From assembly GCA_018350325.1 (NCBI GenBank), contig JAEVLN010000008.1, forward strand, positions 2,809,794 to 2,873,793: 64,000 bases of DNA. Reading direction: 5' to 3'. Numbering within the stretch: position 1 is the first letter of the stretch; each line of letters begins with the position of its first letter. The DNA is from Globodera rostochiensis. Its lineage: Eukaryota > Nematoda > Chromadorea > Rhabditida > Heteroderidae. The notes beneath the pieces are model-generated. The model did no database searches, was not told the origin of the DNA, and saw only the letters and a list, made by a program, of their open reading frames with translations. Positions 29,847-43,432 of this stretch are shown here, piece by piece. The position numbers were made by a program, and so were the translations under genes.

Positions 29847-32800
29847 TCAATTGGCCATCGGTGCCATCACAATGCCTCCATAGCCGGCTAATGTCGTTTT
29901 GCCCATCAAATAGTGGTCCACTTGCCGAGCAGCCTGACGCCCTTCGTGAATTGCCCACACCACCAACGATTGGCCCCTGCGACAATCGCCCGCTGCGAAC
30001 ACCCGTGCACAGCTGGCGTTGAATTTTTCTTCCGGAGTTTTGATGTTTTGTCGTGGGTCATAGTCCAACTTCAGCTGGTCAATGACTGTCTGGACAAATT
30101 TAAATGCATTTAATAGTTCAAAAGCATTTTATAGTCAAAGCATTTAACCTTTTCTGGTCCAATGAAGCCCATGGCCATAATGCAGAGGTCACAGTCGTAT
30201 ACCCGTTCAGTGCCCTCCAATTCCACCATTTTCCACGCACCTTTCTCATCCTTCTCCCACTCAATATTCACAGTCTTCAACCCGGTCAGCACATGCACTC
30301 CATTCTTCTCTTCCGTGATGAATTCCTTCAAAAAGGAAATGCATTTGCGTTTCGACTAAACATTTTCTTTTTTCCCACCTTTGTACTTATCGCGTATGTC
30401 CTCGGATCTTTCCCGTCTCTGGCCTTTGCTTCGTCATGTCCGTAGTCTACTCTGAAGATCAGTGGCCATTGAGGCCAAGGATTCTGGAAAACGCAAAATT
30501 TTTAAGGACGTCAACATCATATAAATGTTTGTGCTGCCCAATCATCCCTTTCCCACCTCCGGCTTCCTGTTTTCCGCAGGTTGTGGCAAAATTTCGAAGG
30601 CCTGCACCGTTTTGGCGTTCAGTCTCAACGACGTGCCGATGCAGTCCGTGGCAGTGTCACCTCCGCCAAGAATGATCACGCGCTTCCCCGCCGGGTCCAA
30701 ACCTTCCCAGGCGACATCGTCGCCGGCTCGACGCCGTTGGCTCTTTTCCAAGAACTCCATGGCGAAACAGATGCCTTTAGCCTCCCTACCCGGGATACGA
30801 ATGTCTCGCGGTGTCGTACTACCAGTGCAGACCACAACTACGTCGTTCTCCTTCAACAACAGCTCAGCCGGCACGTGTTTGCCGATCTCCGTGTTCGGGA
30901 TGAAACGAATGCCCTCCTCCTCCATCAGCTTCAGCCGTCGGTCCAGCACAAACTTGTCCAGCTTCATCTGCGGAATACCGTACCGGAGCAGACCGCCGAT
31001 CCGATTCTTCCGCTCGTAAACCACAACTGCATGGCCTACTTTGTTTAGTTGGGCGGCCACTGCCAACCCCGACGGGCCGCTGCCAATGATGGCAATGCGC
31101 TTTCCTGTACGCGTTAGCGGCTTCTGCGGCTCAATCCAATTGTTGAGAAAGGCGTAATCGATGATGGCACATTCGATGCCCTTTATTGTCACAGGCGGCG
31201 CACTTATTCCAACACAACAAGCACCCTTAAACGTTTGTGTTAATTCTACATCAAAATATATTAACGGGGCGGACCGTACATTGGGCGGAGTTAAGTTATT
31301 AAAAGCAATAACTGACTTCACACGGTGCTGGACACACTCTTCCAGTAAACTCGGGGAAATTGTTCGTCTGCAACAGTTGCTCCAGCGCTTGACGCCAATT
31401 GTTCTTGAACACGTAGTCGTTCCACTTGGGGATAATGTTGCCCAAGGGGCAGCCTGAACAACAGCAGCGACGCTTATCAGTTTAAATCCAGAGTAAAAGC
31501 ACACCGGTAGTGCCCTGACAAAACGGTATGCCACAGTCCATGCAGCGAGCAGCCTGCTCTCGAATGTTGGACCGAACCGACTGATAATCCGTCACCTGAA
31601 CAAAGCAGAAAATCGAGAACATTGTCAATGTACTCTGTACTGCACCTCTTCCCAATCTTTCAGTCGCTGTTCGGGCGGCCTGTAGATCACTTTCTGACGT
31701 TTGTATTTGATGAAGCCGCGTTTCTTGTCAAGGTCCTCCTCCTCAGCCTTCATCGCCGCCACGACCAAGTCTTCGATGTCCCGGTTTGTCTTATTTGCCG
31801 TCCTGTTTTCGCCAGAGTTGGAACGACCTTCAAGGTTCGTGTTCAATGTTTGTGATATGAATATGATCAGCTTTATCGTAAATTTACCGGAAGAATCGTC
31901 ACCCGAATCCAAATCCGACAACTGCTCCATCTCCTCGTCCTCCTTTTCCGCATGCATGTCTTGAATGTCCTCAGTGGCCTCAAAGCCAACAAAATCAACG
32001 TCACGAAGCCCCTTGGAGAACTTGCGCCGTCGTAGATGGATAATCTGCACAGATGGATTGAATAGCACAAAAAATGGCAATTCGATGAAAGTGCGAAATA
32101 AAGACAGAAAAGGAAAAAAGAAACGGACAGTCACTAAAACATTTTTGGGAGGCTCGACAATAACACGTACACTTCGGCGTCGCTTCTCCTGATGTTTCTG
32201 CACTTGCTTGCGGATCCGCTCGTCCTGCAGTGCAATTTGCATGTCCATTGAATAGGCGCGATTTGTCCGTTTGAAGACAAGCAATTCGCCGTCCGGAAGC
32301 TCATCATATTCGTCCTCCTGCAACAATGTACAAGACACATCTGGTGGACTGACAAACCAACACCACCACCACCATCAAATAAACCACATTTGTTCATGAA
32401 AAACAATTAGACTGGAAATGAAAGCGAAAATGGGGTGAGTGCAACATCTCTAACACAGACTTTTGAGCGGAAGAAAAGGTTAAGCTCATCTGTAAAATTT
32501 CACAAAATATGAGTTTAAGGAGTTAAAATGGGGTGTTTAAGTCTTTCAGTTAAAAACATGTGCTCTGGGCATTTAAATTTAAGAAATGTTGCATTACCGG
32601 TGAAAGTGCGTTAGAAAGTGTTTTGGCAAGTGCGGAAAGATAGTAAATGGGGGGGGGGGAAGTGCTCGCCTACCGACCTGAAGAGCGTTGTTGGCCGCCT
32701 TCAGGCGCTGTTCCTCCCTGTCCAAATTTTCCTTCTCCTCCCGCGCCTTTCTCTCCGCTTCCGCGTCTGCTGCCATTTGGGCCAACGCCTTTTTGTAGTC

Positions 32801-35800
32801 CATCGGGAAAACCTGAAATAATGACGAGCTTTTTTTTAGACTTTGTAAAAGTCCATTAGAACAGACCTTAATGAATTTGGTCTTTTCCATTTGCCAAAAG
32901 TTCAAAATGCGCCTTCCGATTTTGGACTCCGTTTCCTCGACGAATTCGCTAATGATTTGTTTCATCCATTCAAAGTCCTCCTCTGTGGGCTCCTCCAAGT
33001 CAATGGTGGCCAAATTCATCAGTCGCTGCACATCGCCACTGTGTGAGGAAAGGAAATGTAGAAGGCTGACCAAACTGACCAAACATTTGTTTATTCACTT
33101 TTATATACCCGGCGGGGATAGCCGCCACATTTTGACCATATTCCATCCCGTCGTCATTCACTTTATTCAGAAATGGACCAAGTCAAAATTCGTTGGACTT
33201 TTGTGCGTGTATTGCTTCTCTTTCTCACAGTCCGATGCAATTGGCACGAGCCGGGAATGACAAGGCAAAGCCTTTCACATTAATTTATTTAACAAAATCC
33301 CTCTCCAAATAATTCGATAATAGAAGTTTGACTGGAAGTTATGCGACCAAAGGAAGCAACGAAACCACCGCAACGGTGCTAACATTGATGAAAGTGGGGC
33401 TTTTGGAGGGTTACGCGGTGAGACGGATCAAAATGTTCAACGACCGCGTGTTTCTGTCGCGCTACAGACGGAGCTACTGGTTCGGGACGAGGTATTACGC
33501 GTTGGACAACAACTATTTCCTGGACACGCGGGAGGCGTGCGCTTATCGCATGAGGGGAGATGAGCGGAGTGAGTTGGAATACGAAGAGCAGCCGGAAGAG
33601 CCCGTGCTGGACATTGTCTTCCAGTGAGTTTCCAACAAAAAGTTAAACTAATTTTGGAAAATATGTTCGAATTTCAGATGTCAGAAGTACGCCCAGTACT
33701 GTTGCGGACTGGACTGTTGCAATCGATATTAATCGAGGAGTGACCGAAGATTATTCCGTTAGAAACTGTCAAGTAAAAGAATTGACGCTATCAGAAACAT
33801 CGAACTGCCGATGGATTTTGATTTGGACTTTCTTCTTTAGGAAGACTAAAATATGCCTAATCATAGGTCCTAAAGATCTAGGAAAAGCGTCCACGGAGGA
33901 AGGGTAAAAGCTTCTGACGTTGGAGGAGTACCTCCTTTTTGCTTATTTACTCTGTCAACATCCCGCGCCGACTGTCACTCACTTGTCATAAACAAAAGCC
34001 AATCCGCCGCTCATCGCTGCCGCAAAGTTCCGCCCGATGCTGTTCAGCACGATCACTCTGCCTCCCGTCATGTATTCGCATCCATGGTCTCCGACGCCCT
34101 CAATCACTGCCGTCGCACCCGAGTTACGCACGGCGAACCGCTCGCCACCGATGCCACGAAAGAAGGCGGTTCCTTCAAAGCAGTTACTTGTTTCAGAACG
34201 ATTTTCCCAAACAATTTTTACCGGAAGTTGCCCCGTATAATGCCACATTTCCGATTAGGGTGTTCTGCTCAGAGGCACAAATAGCGTCACGGTAGGGCCG
34301 AATGATGATTTTTCCTCCTGACAAACACTAAAAAAGGAAGGAAAAATTAATTTTAAGCTTCCAACGGTTACCCAAAATTACCTTTCCAACATAATCGTTT
34401 GCCTCGCCCTCCAGACGTACTGTAATTCCGTTCGCCAAAAAGGCACAAAAACTTTGCCCAGCAGCGCCAACCAGATCCAACTCCAAACGATGTCCCTCCG
34501 GCAATCCCAGCTCGCCAAAACGGATGGATATCTAAAATAAATGATAAAGCATTCAAACAACAAAACAAACTTCATAGCTGAGACGGGCCCCAAATGTCCT
34601 GTTGGTGTTCACAATCCGTTTACGCTCGACCCGCTTCACCGCAGAACTATCGAAAAATCCTCGCAGCTCCTGCAATGTTTACGCATTATAAACAACCGTC
34701 CAAATCTTATTCTTCTCACATTCTCCAACAAATCCTTTTCCAAATCGTTGATGGCATGCAACTGTTTGACCGTACCACCACTTGTGTTGATGTGCGGAAA
34801 CCGCAAAGATACTTTGTGCAGAATTTGGCCAAACTCCAAAAGGGTCGCCTTTTTGTTTACCTTAATTTTGTTACCCATTGTCAACTCAAATCTCGGAGCT
34901 GTTAATTCGTTTTAAGTCAAAACGTTCGCTGTGAAAGTATTTAAAAAACATTAACCGGGTTTGGATTGGCGAACAGCAAATCCACACGGCCAATTGAGTC
35001 GGCCATCCTGCTAAGACCGAGTTTTGCCAGAAAGTATCGCACCTCCTCCGCAACCATGAACATATAATTGATCACGTGTTCGGGTTTCCCGTCAAATTTA
35101 GCGCGTAAAACAGGGTCCTAAGAACAAATCAAAGTCTTGTATTGACGAATTTCGTTGTTTGCCCCAACCTGAGTGGCAATGCCTACAGGGCACGTGTTCA
35201 GATGGCACTTTCGCATCATAGTGCAGCCAAGCACAATCAGCGGAGCAGTGGACATGCCGAACTCGTCGGCACCCAACAGGGCGGCAATCATGACATCACG
35301 CCCTTCAATTTTATGCGAATAAACAGTTCAAATTTTATCAAATGCAGTTTTTGTTAGTTGCGATATCAATCTGAGTCTCATTCCCAAATTCGAACACCCA
35401 ATCTCAAAGCAATTTTTCTCCTCACCAGTCCGAATTTGTCCATCCGCTTGCAACACAATCCGAGAACGGAGGTTGTTCATTGTCAGAACTTGATGGGTCT
35501 CGGCAACTCCCAACTCCCAGGGCAGTCCGGCATGTTTGATACCCGTCCAACTGCTCGCTCCAGTGCCGCCGTCATGCCCAGAAATGGTCACATGGTCGGC
35601 GCCACCCTTGGCGACTCCTGCGGCCACAATGCCTACTCCGGCCTCCGAAACAAGCTTTACACTGACCCGCGCCTTCGGATTTGCGCACTTCAGATCGTAA
35701 ATCAACTGAAATGACACAATGCCAAAAACAGTTGAAAGCCAATAACCCTCACTTGGGAAAGATCTTCAATGCTGTAAATATCGTGATGGGGTGGAGGTGA

Positions 35801-38800
35801 AATCAGTCCGACGCCGGGCGTTGATTTCCTCGTGGCGGCAATCTCTTTAGTCACTTTGTGTCCAGGCAATTCGCCGCCTTCTCCCGGTTTCGCCCCTTGG
35901 GCCATTTTAATCTGCAGCTCATCCGCGTTCGCCAGGTAGGAACTGTTGACGCCGAATCGAGCCGAAGCAACCTCAAGAAGAAAACAAATCGTGTTTCGAG
36001 AGCAAATTATTTTTGAAATTTAAATTTTTCACCCACCTGTTTGATTGCAGACCGAATGTTGTTGTCCACCTGTTGACCCGCCCGGTACCGTTCCGGCTTC
36101 TCGCCTCCCTCACCGGTGTTCGACTTGGCCCCGATGCGGTTCATGGCCACCGCCAATGTCGTGTGCGCCTCCCAACTGATAGAGCCAAAAGACATCGCCC
36201 CAGTAACGAATCGTTTGACAATCTCTGCGGCCGATTCCACCTGAGGAGAAAATGAGTGTTGATTAAAGAAAGATTCAGAATAAATCTCTGCACGCACTTC
36301 TTCTAACGGAATCTGCAGCTTCACATTCGTTTTGATCTCCAGTTGGCCTCGCAGTGTGCACAGTCGTTGGGCCAAGTTCGAAGCCCGTGAAAATTCCTGG
36401 TAGCTTTTGGCGTCGTTCAGCCGCGCCGCTGCTTGCAACTTCGCAATGTTCACCGGCTCATTGACGTGCTTTTCGCCTCCATCGCGCCAATGGTAAACGC
36501 CCGGACTGACCAACACTTTGCTGTCGCCTGAGAAATAAATTTAAATACGACAAACTTAAGGAACATTTTCTCCTATTCCTCACCGTAAAGGTGCAAATCG
36601 CTGTTCAATACATCCGGGTAGCCAATCCGATGTCGTCGGCATGCTTCCATAGCCAACGTTTCGAAGTCGGCACCGCCCAAACGCGATACAGAATTGGTGA
36701 AGCATCTAACATCGTATTATTTACAATATAAAATTGCCATATTTAAGAAAATTTAGAGTAAAAAAAACCCACAAAGTGAGAAAATGCGGAGCCAAGCTAT
36801 TTAAAAACATTTTGCTTTTTTAAAAATGCTCACTTGTTCACCACCTCCTGCGCCAATCCAACAATTTCGAAAATTTGCGCTCCCTGAATTTCTGGAGTTT
36901 AATCCCGAATTCTTCGGTCGTCATGGTACCTTGTAGGAGTGCAAGGTGCTGATGCCCATCTTGGCCATCACTTTGTAGATTCCCCGCTCAATACCGGCCT
37001 TGTAGCCCTGGAAAACGTCGTCATCCGTCAACGTTTTATCGATGAGGCCCATACTGCGGAGTCGGTAGCACGTTTCGTACACCATATAGGGACAGATGGC
37101 GTCCGCACCGTAGCCGAGCAGAACACAAAAGTCATGGACCTGTGGAACGACAAAGTTCATGAAAACCGATGACTGGGGATTGTTGTTCACCAAATAACCT
37201 GTTTAACTTCACCCGATTCCACGATCAATGCCACCCGCATACGGAGTCGTTGTTTGATCAGGCACTGATGCACAGCGCCGAGCGCAAGCACAGAACTGAT
37301 CGGCACATTGTCTTTGTCAACCTGAATTTAAATCCAAAACAATAATCCAAATACGTTTGAGTCACCAGACGGTCGGACAGAATCAACACTTGGAAGCCGT
37401 CCAACGCAGCTGAACAAGCCTCGCTGCAAATTCGGTCCAACGCAGGGGCAAGTCCGCGTTGTTCGTGGCGGGCGGGGTACGCAATGTTGATCACTTGCGA
37501 GCGCCAACCCTTCAGTGAAACCCGTTTCAGCACCTAAATGCAAAATGAGTTCACTGAGGACGTCCGCCAATTATGAAAAAGAAAATTGCCTGCAAGTCGA
37601 CAAGGGAAAGTACAGGGTGGTCAAGCAGAATCCGACCTTCCAACTCGAATTCCGGCTCCAAAAGGTTCGATTCCGGACCAACTGGACAGCGAAGGGACAT
37701 CACAATCTGAAAGTAAAGGCAGAAAAGACACATTTAATCAGCTTTTATTCAGTAACCTGTTCACGGAAAGGATCAATGGGAGGGTTGGTGACTTGGGCGA
37801 ACAGTTGCTGAAAGTAGGAGAACAAAAGGGGACTGTAGTCGGACAGACAAGCAAGTGCAGCGTCGTTTCCCATGGAGCCAAGTGCCTCTTTCTTCTCCAT
37901 GATCATTGGCACCAGAATCCTAAGGACGTTAAGTAAATCAACCGAAATTCCAATCAAAATCAATTTCAAAAAGAAAATAATTACAAGGAAAATGTGTCGG
38001 GAGTAAAGGAAAACAAAGGAAGGCGTCGGTCCGAGTCGAGATGAGTGTCTCGTAATTTCCCTGACTCCTTTCCGACATCTCCACCAGGCCGTTTCCCGAT
38101 CAATTTCAAATGTTTCAGCTCCCTTTTGATCAAGTACTCGTTGGTGATGGCGCCATGGTTAAGCTTAAAAAACGTTTCTCGAAATGTTTTAAATACCAAA
38201 CATTTTAGGTGTGAACCCATGAGAGGTAATGCATCCCATACAAAAAAGTCTATTTTGGTTCAAATTGTAAAAACACGTTCGGGACGCTGGTGTGGGAACC
38301 TAATTAACTCCCCCCTCCCATAAAGAACACTTTTTACAAAACTGACCACGTCATCCTTGCGAATTTGGTCCAAATACATCCGGTTGATGGTCAGTCGCTT
38401 GTGATTGCGCGAAATTGCAATTCGCGTCTTCAACGAGTCGTCCTCCTCGATCTTCTGCCCTTCCGTGTCCACCAACAACATCCGTCCCGGACGCAATCTG
38501 TCCTGTAAGGAAGTTGTTGCTTTTGCTATAATTGCCTTTGTTCATCCCTTAACAACACATACGCCCTCAACCCTTCCCCTTCTCATCCTTAGCTTCGTCT
38601 CATTTTTCTCGACTTTTTTTTTGCACAATTCTCAACGGACTGACACAATGCGCAGTCAGTGTCCCGCTCCAATTAACTCAATTTGAGCAATTCATCTTGT
38701 TTTTTTTCTTTCATATTTTGACGCTTTTGTGTTTGAGCTGTCGACTGACGTTTAGATAATAAATTTCAAATTCCAACGAGAGGAATCAATCACTAAAAGT

Positions 38801-41800
38801 ACAACAAATGTGAGTGCACGCGAACTCTCTGTTCCCCTGGGGCGTCAATGCTGTTTAGGCGTCACTTGCAGTATAAGCGTGCAATTAGTCAAAAAAAAAA
38901 ATTGGCGATTATCTCCTCGGGGACTGTAAACAATTTAACAATTCCCCGGGTAACCTTCAATTTCAGCGTGAATATGGGCAAAAGCCTGGCCAATTATTAT
39001 CACGCCCCGCTCAGTCGCCTGACCCCATAAATTTACTACGCTTTTCCATTGCAATTCCTCCCCGCCTGAAACAACTAAAATACGTGCTGTCCCTAGTTAA
39101 ATTGTGTTCATTCAGCTAAACACTAATATCCTACTGACTTAAGCAATGCCGCTGTTCAACGCTTCCGTCTTGGCCTCTCTGCTGTTCATTGTACATATCT
39201 GGGGGGTTTGGGGGAGGGGGGTTTCCGTCAATCTCCAAACGGAGTGATTGCTTTTACACAAACAATCCCTCTACTTTTTAGTGTGTCGGGCTTCTTCATC
39301 AACCGACGGTTGATGCTCTTCGTCAACAGGCGGAAACCAATGTAAAGGATCTCTCTTTTGGCTCCTCCTACCCAATGGCCAAACGGCCATACCTCCGTGA
39401 ACCGCTTCGATTTGGCAAACGCTTCGGCGAAGGCTCAGCTGGAGGAGGAGGAGGACTTTTGATCAATCCATTCCTCTACGAGGCCTATCGAAATGGAGCC
39501 GATCCATTCCAGAAGTGAACTTGAACCGAAAAAACAAAATTCGAATTGCAACCGATAACCTTAGTCGTAAAAAGCATTTGCTATGAGCATTTATTCTCTC
39601 TGACATGTCGTGATAAAAGTCCCAACAACGTCCATTTTTGCATATTTTCCTCTCCAACAATCACAAAGACCTTTAATGGAATGCGGAGGTGTGGCCGGCC
39701 CTTCAATGGCCCCAAATCATGGATGAGATGATATGAAGTGCTGGCTGTCCTTTTAGCCTCATTGAAAGTTAAAAACACTTTTAGACCAATACACTCTTTC
39801 ACTAATACTCTTCGTCATTTCTCCAAATTTCAATGTCAAATGGTGCAAGTGCAACGGGGCGTAAGCTCCTCGAATCGCTGGAGGGGAAAAAAGCGAGTGG
39901 GTGGCCAAAACACCCCCCCAGGCCCTTACTTAAGGGCCGAATTGAGTGCAATTGTTGCCCGAGATTTGTCGTTTATTGCTTCCATCAAAGTGTCAGTCTG
40001 AAAATTCCGCCGCCCAATATCCGGTTCCAGCAAAAATATTTTGGCCCAGCGGTATTTTATGCACCTTCTTGAGATGATTTTCAAAGTGCTCCCCTCCAGC
40101 CTATCCCCCTTTTTGTTGCTGCTGTTTCTGGCCCTTCTCTTCGGTTTGTACTCGATAATAGTTTAGTTCAGTTGATCATGAGGTTGTTCTGCAGATTTGT
40201 CACTCTGCCAGCCAACTTCCCAACAGAAATCCATCCAAGAGCTGCTAAACGCAACGCCACTCCTTCCATCGGCCGAACAACATGACTCTCTGGGTGACCC
40301 CTTCCAGCAACAACGCTGGCTGTCCGTCCGTCCCTTCCAAGAATATCGAAGACCTCAAACGGATGAGCTTGGCCTCTTACTGCAGTACTTGGACAACAAA
40401 CGGAACGCTCCGTCGATGCTAACGGAGACGAACGGAGGGGGCGGACAAAGCAGCAACGGATCCCCTCTGGGCACGATGCGGTTCGGAAAGCGAAAGTTCA
40501 ATTCGCCCCTGGGCACAATGCGATTCGGCAAGAGGGGACACAACAACGCGCCCTTTGGCACAATGCGATTTGGATGAACATTACTGCCGATGGTACGAGT
40601 GGATAAAGGACGGACGGAAATAATGTTGATCGACTCGACACAAAAAAAGTCTCTCGCTCTCTCTCTTTACGATCGCCCAAATGTGAATCAACGAATATAA
40701 ATAATGTTACAATCTTTCAAACAAACATTTTGCAAGCCTAATTGAAAGTCTATAGAGATGTATTTGTGTTATAAAAGCGTGAACTCACCCGTTTAACGAC
40801 GCCCTCCACCGGCAAGTCGTTAACGCCGACTTCGCTGGCCAAGTAAATGTGCTGATCGGTGGTCACACAATAGCGGGCCGGTCGCAATCCGTTTCGGTCC
40901 AAAATTGCGCCAATGTATCGCCCGTCGCTAAAGGCCAAAAGTGCTAAAAAAACATTGAAAAATTGTTAATCAAACAAAAAAAATGAATATTAAATCAACA
41001 AAAATTCACACCCGGTCCATCCCAAGGTTCCATTTGCATTGCGGCCCAGCGGTAGAAGATCCGTCTTTCATGACTGAAATCGGAGACGTCAGTGTTTCTG
41101 TCTGAGGAAGAAAATCACCTCATGTCCTCGTCCTTCTCCCACGCCTCCGGCACCATCGTCATCGCGGCCTCCGGCAAAGTGCGGTTGCCGGCTCTGACGA
41201 GAAACTCGAGCACATTGTCAAAACACCCTTTAACAACACGAACGTTGGTAATTCTTTCGTCATCGAACAGTTCAGCCTCACCTGAGTCCGTCATTTCGTT
41301 CTCCACCACCGGATACAATTTGTTCAAGTCCTCCTTGAACTCCCTGCTGCGCATCGTCCCCTCCCGAGCCTTCATAAAGTTGATGTTCCCTGCGTATACA
41401 AATCTTTGTATTGCTTAAATAATTTTGCTAACCTCTCAACGTGTTGATTTCACCGTTGTGCGCCACCATTCGATTCGGTTGTGCCCTGCTCCAGCTGGGG
41501 TAAGTGTTTGTGGAGAAGCGGGAGTGAACCATGGCCAAATGGGTGACGAACTCGGGGTTTTCCAAGTCAGCATAGTAGCGGAACAGTTGATGAGAAGTGA
41601 ATTGGCCCTGAAAACATCGAAAACGTACAAAAGAAACTATTGACCATTCATTATGAGCCTAATGACAACAATTCGTTTCGTTTCTGACCTTGTACACGAT
41701 GGTGGAGGCGGAGAGTGAAACGACGTAACAAGACAAACCCTGCTGGACCATCCGCACCACCGTCTGTTTCCGCAACAGATAAACGGCACGATCAAATTGA

Positions 41801-42640
41801 TGCCGATCTCCGGCAAAATCAGCGGTGAGAAACACCTGAAAGGAAGGGTCGTGAAAATGGAAACGAATGGTTGGGTTCTTTCCGCTTCTTTCCACATAAA
41901 TCGATCAGTTCATGGACACTAAAGCGGTATACAGATTATCATGTTGCATACAACACCTGTCTCATCAACGGCTCCGTCTTCTTGGCCTCGGCCCCCAAAA
42001 AGTCCGAGTTCACTTTCAACTTGCGCCACGCGATCAACTTCAGCTCACAACCACGTGCTAACTCCAAAAATGCTTCTTTGGCCTGTTTATAGGATTCACG
42101 GTCCAGAAAAAGGATGCCGGTGGCGTATTGGCCGTTGGGCGGCAAAGCGATGTTAAAACTAAAATAGACGGGAAAAAGCATTAGGCTGTGGCGACATGGA
42201 CACTCCATCACTTCTTCAGCTCGTCCCGGTACAACTTGTCCGGGATGGCGGTCATCACGCCAGCGCCGTCGCCAGAATCATTGTCACAGACACAGGCGCC
42301 TCGGTGGGCTGAATAAAAGTTATATTTAAAATTCGTCAGAAAATTTTTAGGAAAAATTTATAACTTTTTCACCATCCCCACTTGACTTACCCATCCGTTC
42401 GAGCATCACCCGACCCTCCTGCAGAATCTAAACGGTGCTAGGAATGAATAAAATAATATATCCAATTAAAGCCAATTGCTTTTGATCAATCCATCAAAAC
42501 GGTGTCGGCCTTACTTTATGCGTCGGAATGCCTTTAACGCTCGCACAAAATCCAACACCACAGGCATCTTTTTCAAGCTGAGGCCTCCACAGAGACTGCT
42601 TGGCCAACTCGTCCATCAATTGTTGGCTGATCAGCACCAT
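29847..42640 (-). CDS. NADH-dependent glutamate synthase (GOGAT), single fused polypeptide
   Basis: Converts glutamine and 2-oxoglutarate to two glutamates; C. elegans has one such gene (W07E11.1). About 25 exons over 12.8 kb. The N-terminal Ntn amidotransferase follows a 26-residue prosegment ([18 protein letters not shown], nucleophile Cys27), with [30 protein letters not shown] and [12 protein letters not shown]. The central domain and FMN barrel include [47 protein letters not shown] and the 3Fe-4S motif [15 protein letters not shown]. The GXGXG domain has [27 protein letters not shown] linker with DYKKALAQM and acidic repeats leads to the GltD-like half: 4Fe-4S cysteines ([25 protein letters not shown]), FAD site [23 protein letters not shown] site [15 protein letters not shown], and the end [16 protein letters not shown]. 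All catalytic motifs are intact. Two introns (33039-33982 and 38503-40788) contain three opposite-strand genes. Confidence 0.97.
33173..33732 (+). CDS. Secreted CX-module protein, nested antisense in GOGAT intron
   Basis: Small nematode-type secreted protein, about 145 residues, nested in the 944-bp GOGAT intron on the opposite strand. Exon 1 (33173-33264) is [20 protein letters not shown], a signal peptide, followed by [14 protein letters not shown]-donor intron follows (33265-33323). Exon 2 runs [20 protein letters not shown], then [33 protein letters not shown] and an acidic stretch. The last exon gives [21 protein letters not shown]. The aromatic-rich YWFGTRYY start, single mid Cys and terminal C-x6-CCG-x2-CC pattern match the nematode CX module (a family of unknown function often found in surface proteins). 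No transmembrane segment follows. The frame across the GC intron is exact, and no GT donor fits. Confidence 0.78.
39146..39518 (+). CDS. FMRFamide-like peptide precursor, flp-2-like, nested in GOGAT intron
   Basis: Neuropeptide precursor of about 95 residues. Exon 1 (39146-39190) gives [15 protein letters not shown]; exon 2 from 39282 continues [16 protein letters not shown], together a signal peptide. The mature peptide is bracketed by dibasic sites: MAKR / [10 protein letters not shown] / KR, which would yield a C-terminally amidated ...LREPLRF-NH2. The closest peptides known to me are the C. elegans FLP-2 peptides (LRGEPIRFG, SPREPIRFG). A second, non-amidated Gly-rich tail follows ([31 protein letters not shown]). 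Only one RFG peptide is encoded. It is 555 bp upstream of flp-3 on the same strand, and both lie inside one intron (38503-40788) of the minus-strand glutamate synthase. Confidence 0.85.
40074..40577 (+). CDS. flp-3: FLP-3 neuropeptide precursor, nested in GOGAT intron
   Basis: Precursor of amidated -GTMRFamide neuropeptides. Exon 1 (40074-40143) encodes a strong signal peptide ([20 protein letters not shown]). Exon 2 (40195-40577) has a spacer region with Q/L-rich sequence, a dibasic site after QYLDNKR, then three peptides: [28 protein letters not shown] and [17 protein letters not shown]. SPLGTMRFG and [10 protein letters not shown] are the diagnostic C. elegans FLP-3 sequences. The precursor has only three copies, fewer than the C. 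elegans gene as I recall it. The last peptide ends directly at the stop, with the Gly available for amidation. The dibasic spacing is regular. It is expected to be neuron-secreted and to act on FLP GPCRs. Confidence 0.95.
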
Positions 42641-43211
42641 TGGGCACCAACAAAGACGGTCAGAGATCGATCAATTAATTACGTTAAGGAATGGCAATAA
42701 AATTCAAATACAACCTTAATAATCGTTTGTTAATTGAGCTAAACTGAACTCTCAGGTAATTGTGACCGAATGTTTGAGATCGAAATCGATCTAATTTTAA
42801 CAGTTTCCCTAGACAATTTTTTTCTCAAAAATGTGGGAACCGCACAATTCCTCCAATAATATGTATTAATTAGCTATATCGACCTTGCAAATGATTATTA
42901 GTGGGATGGATGGACACGGGCTATTCAAACGCCTATCGATTAAGCGGCAGGGAGCGTGTGGTTGAAGGGGTGCAATGGAAATGGAAGTTCAGAGAGTATT
43001 ATTAGGGAGTGCAGAGAAATGGGTGGTGTACGCCAGACCGACAAATATTACGGGTTTTTGCAGATGAAGATTAATGGTGATTGGCAAATCGCGGTTTCAT
43101 CGATAGTCAGTTCTTTGCCCTCACTACAAAAAGATCGATTGCTTGCGAATTTTTCAAAAGGCAAGTTTTTCAATTTTTTAAAAGTTTAACAATGTTTGTT
43201 AAAAAGTCGTT

Positions 43212-43432
43212 AATTACACAATGCCAAAACAATGACACAATGCCAAAACAAGAATGACACAATGTCAAAACAAGAATGACACAATGCCAAAACAAGAATG
43301 ACACAATGCCAAAACAAGAATGACGCAATGTCAAAACAAGAATGACACAATGCCAAAACAAGAATGACGCAATGTCAAAACAAGAATGACACAATGCCAA
43401 AACAAGAATGACACAATGCCAAAAAGGAATGT
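43212..43432. repeat. 22-bp minisatellite near GOGAT 5' side
   Basis: About ten units of caaaacaagaatgacacaat + gc, with alternating atgcc/atgtc variants. Non-coding, in the gene-poor 42.6-46.6 kb zone. Confidence 0.9.

Noticed and set aside
30104..31457. Several plus-strand ORFs of 100-160 codons
   Set aside because: Antisense shadows of the GltD-like half of the glutamate synthase, whose minus-strand frame carries every expected motif.
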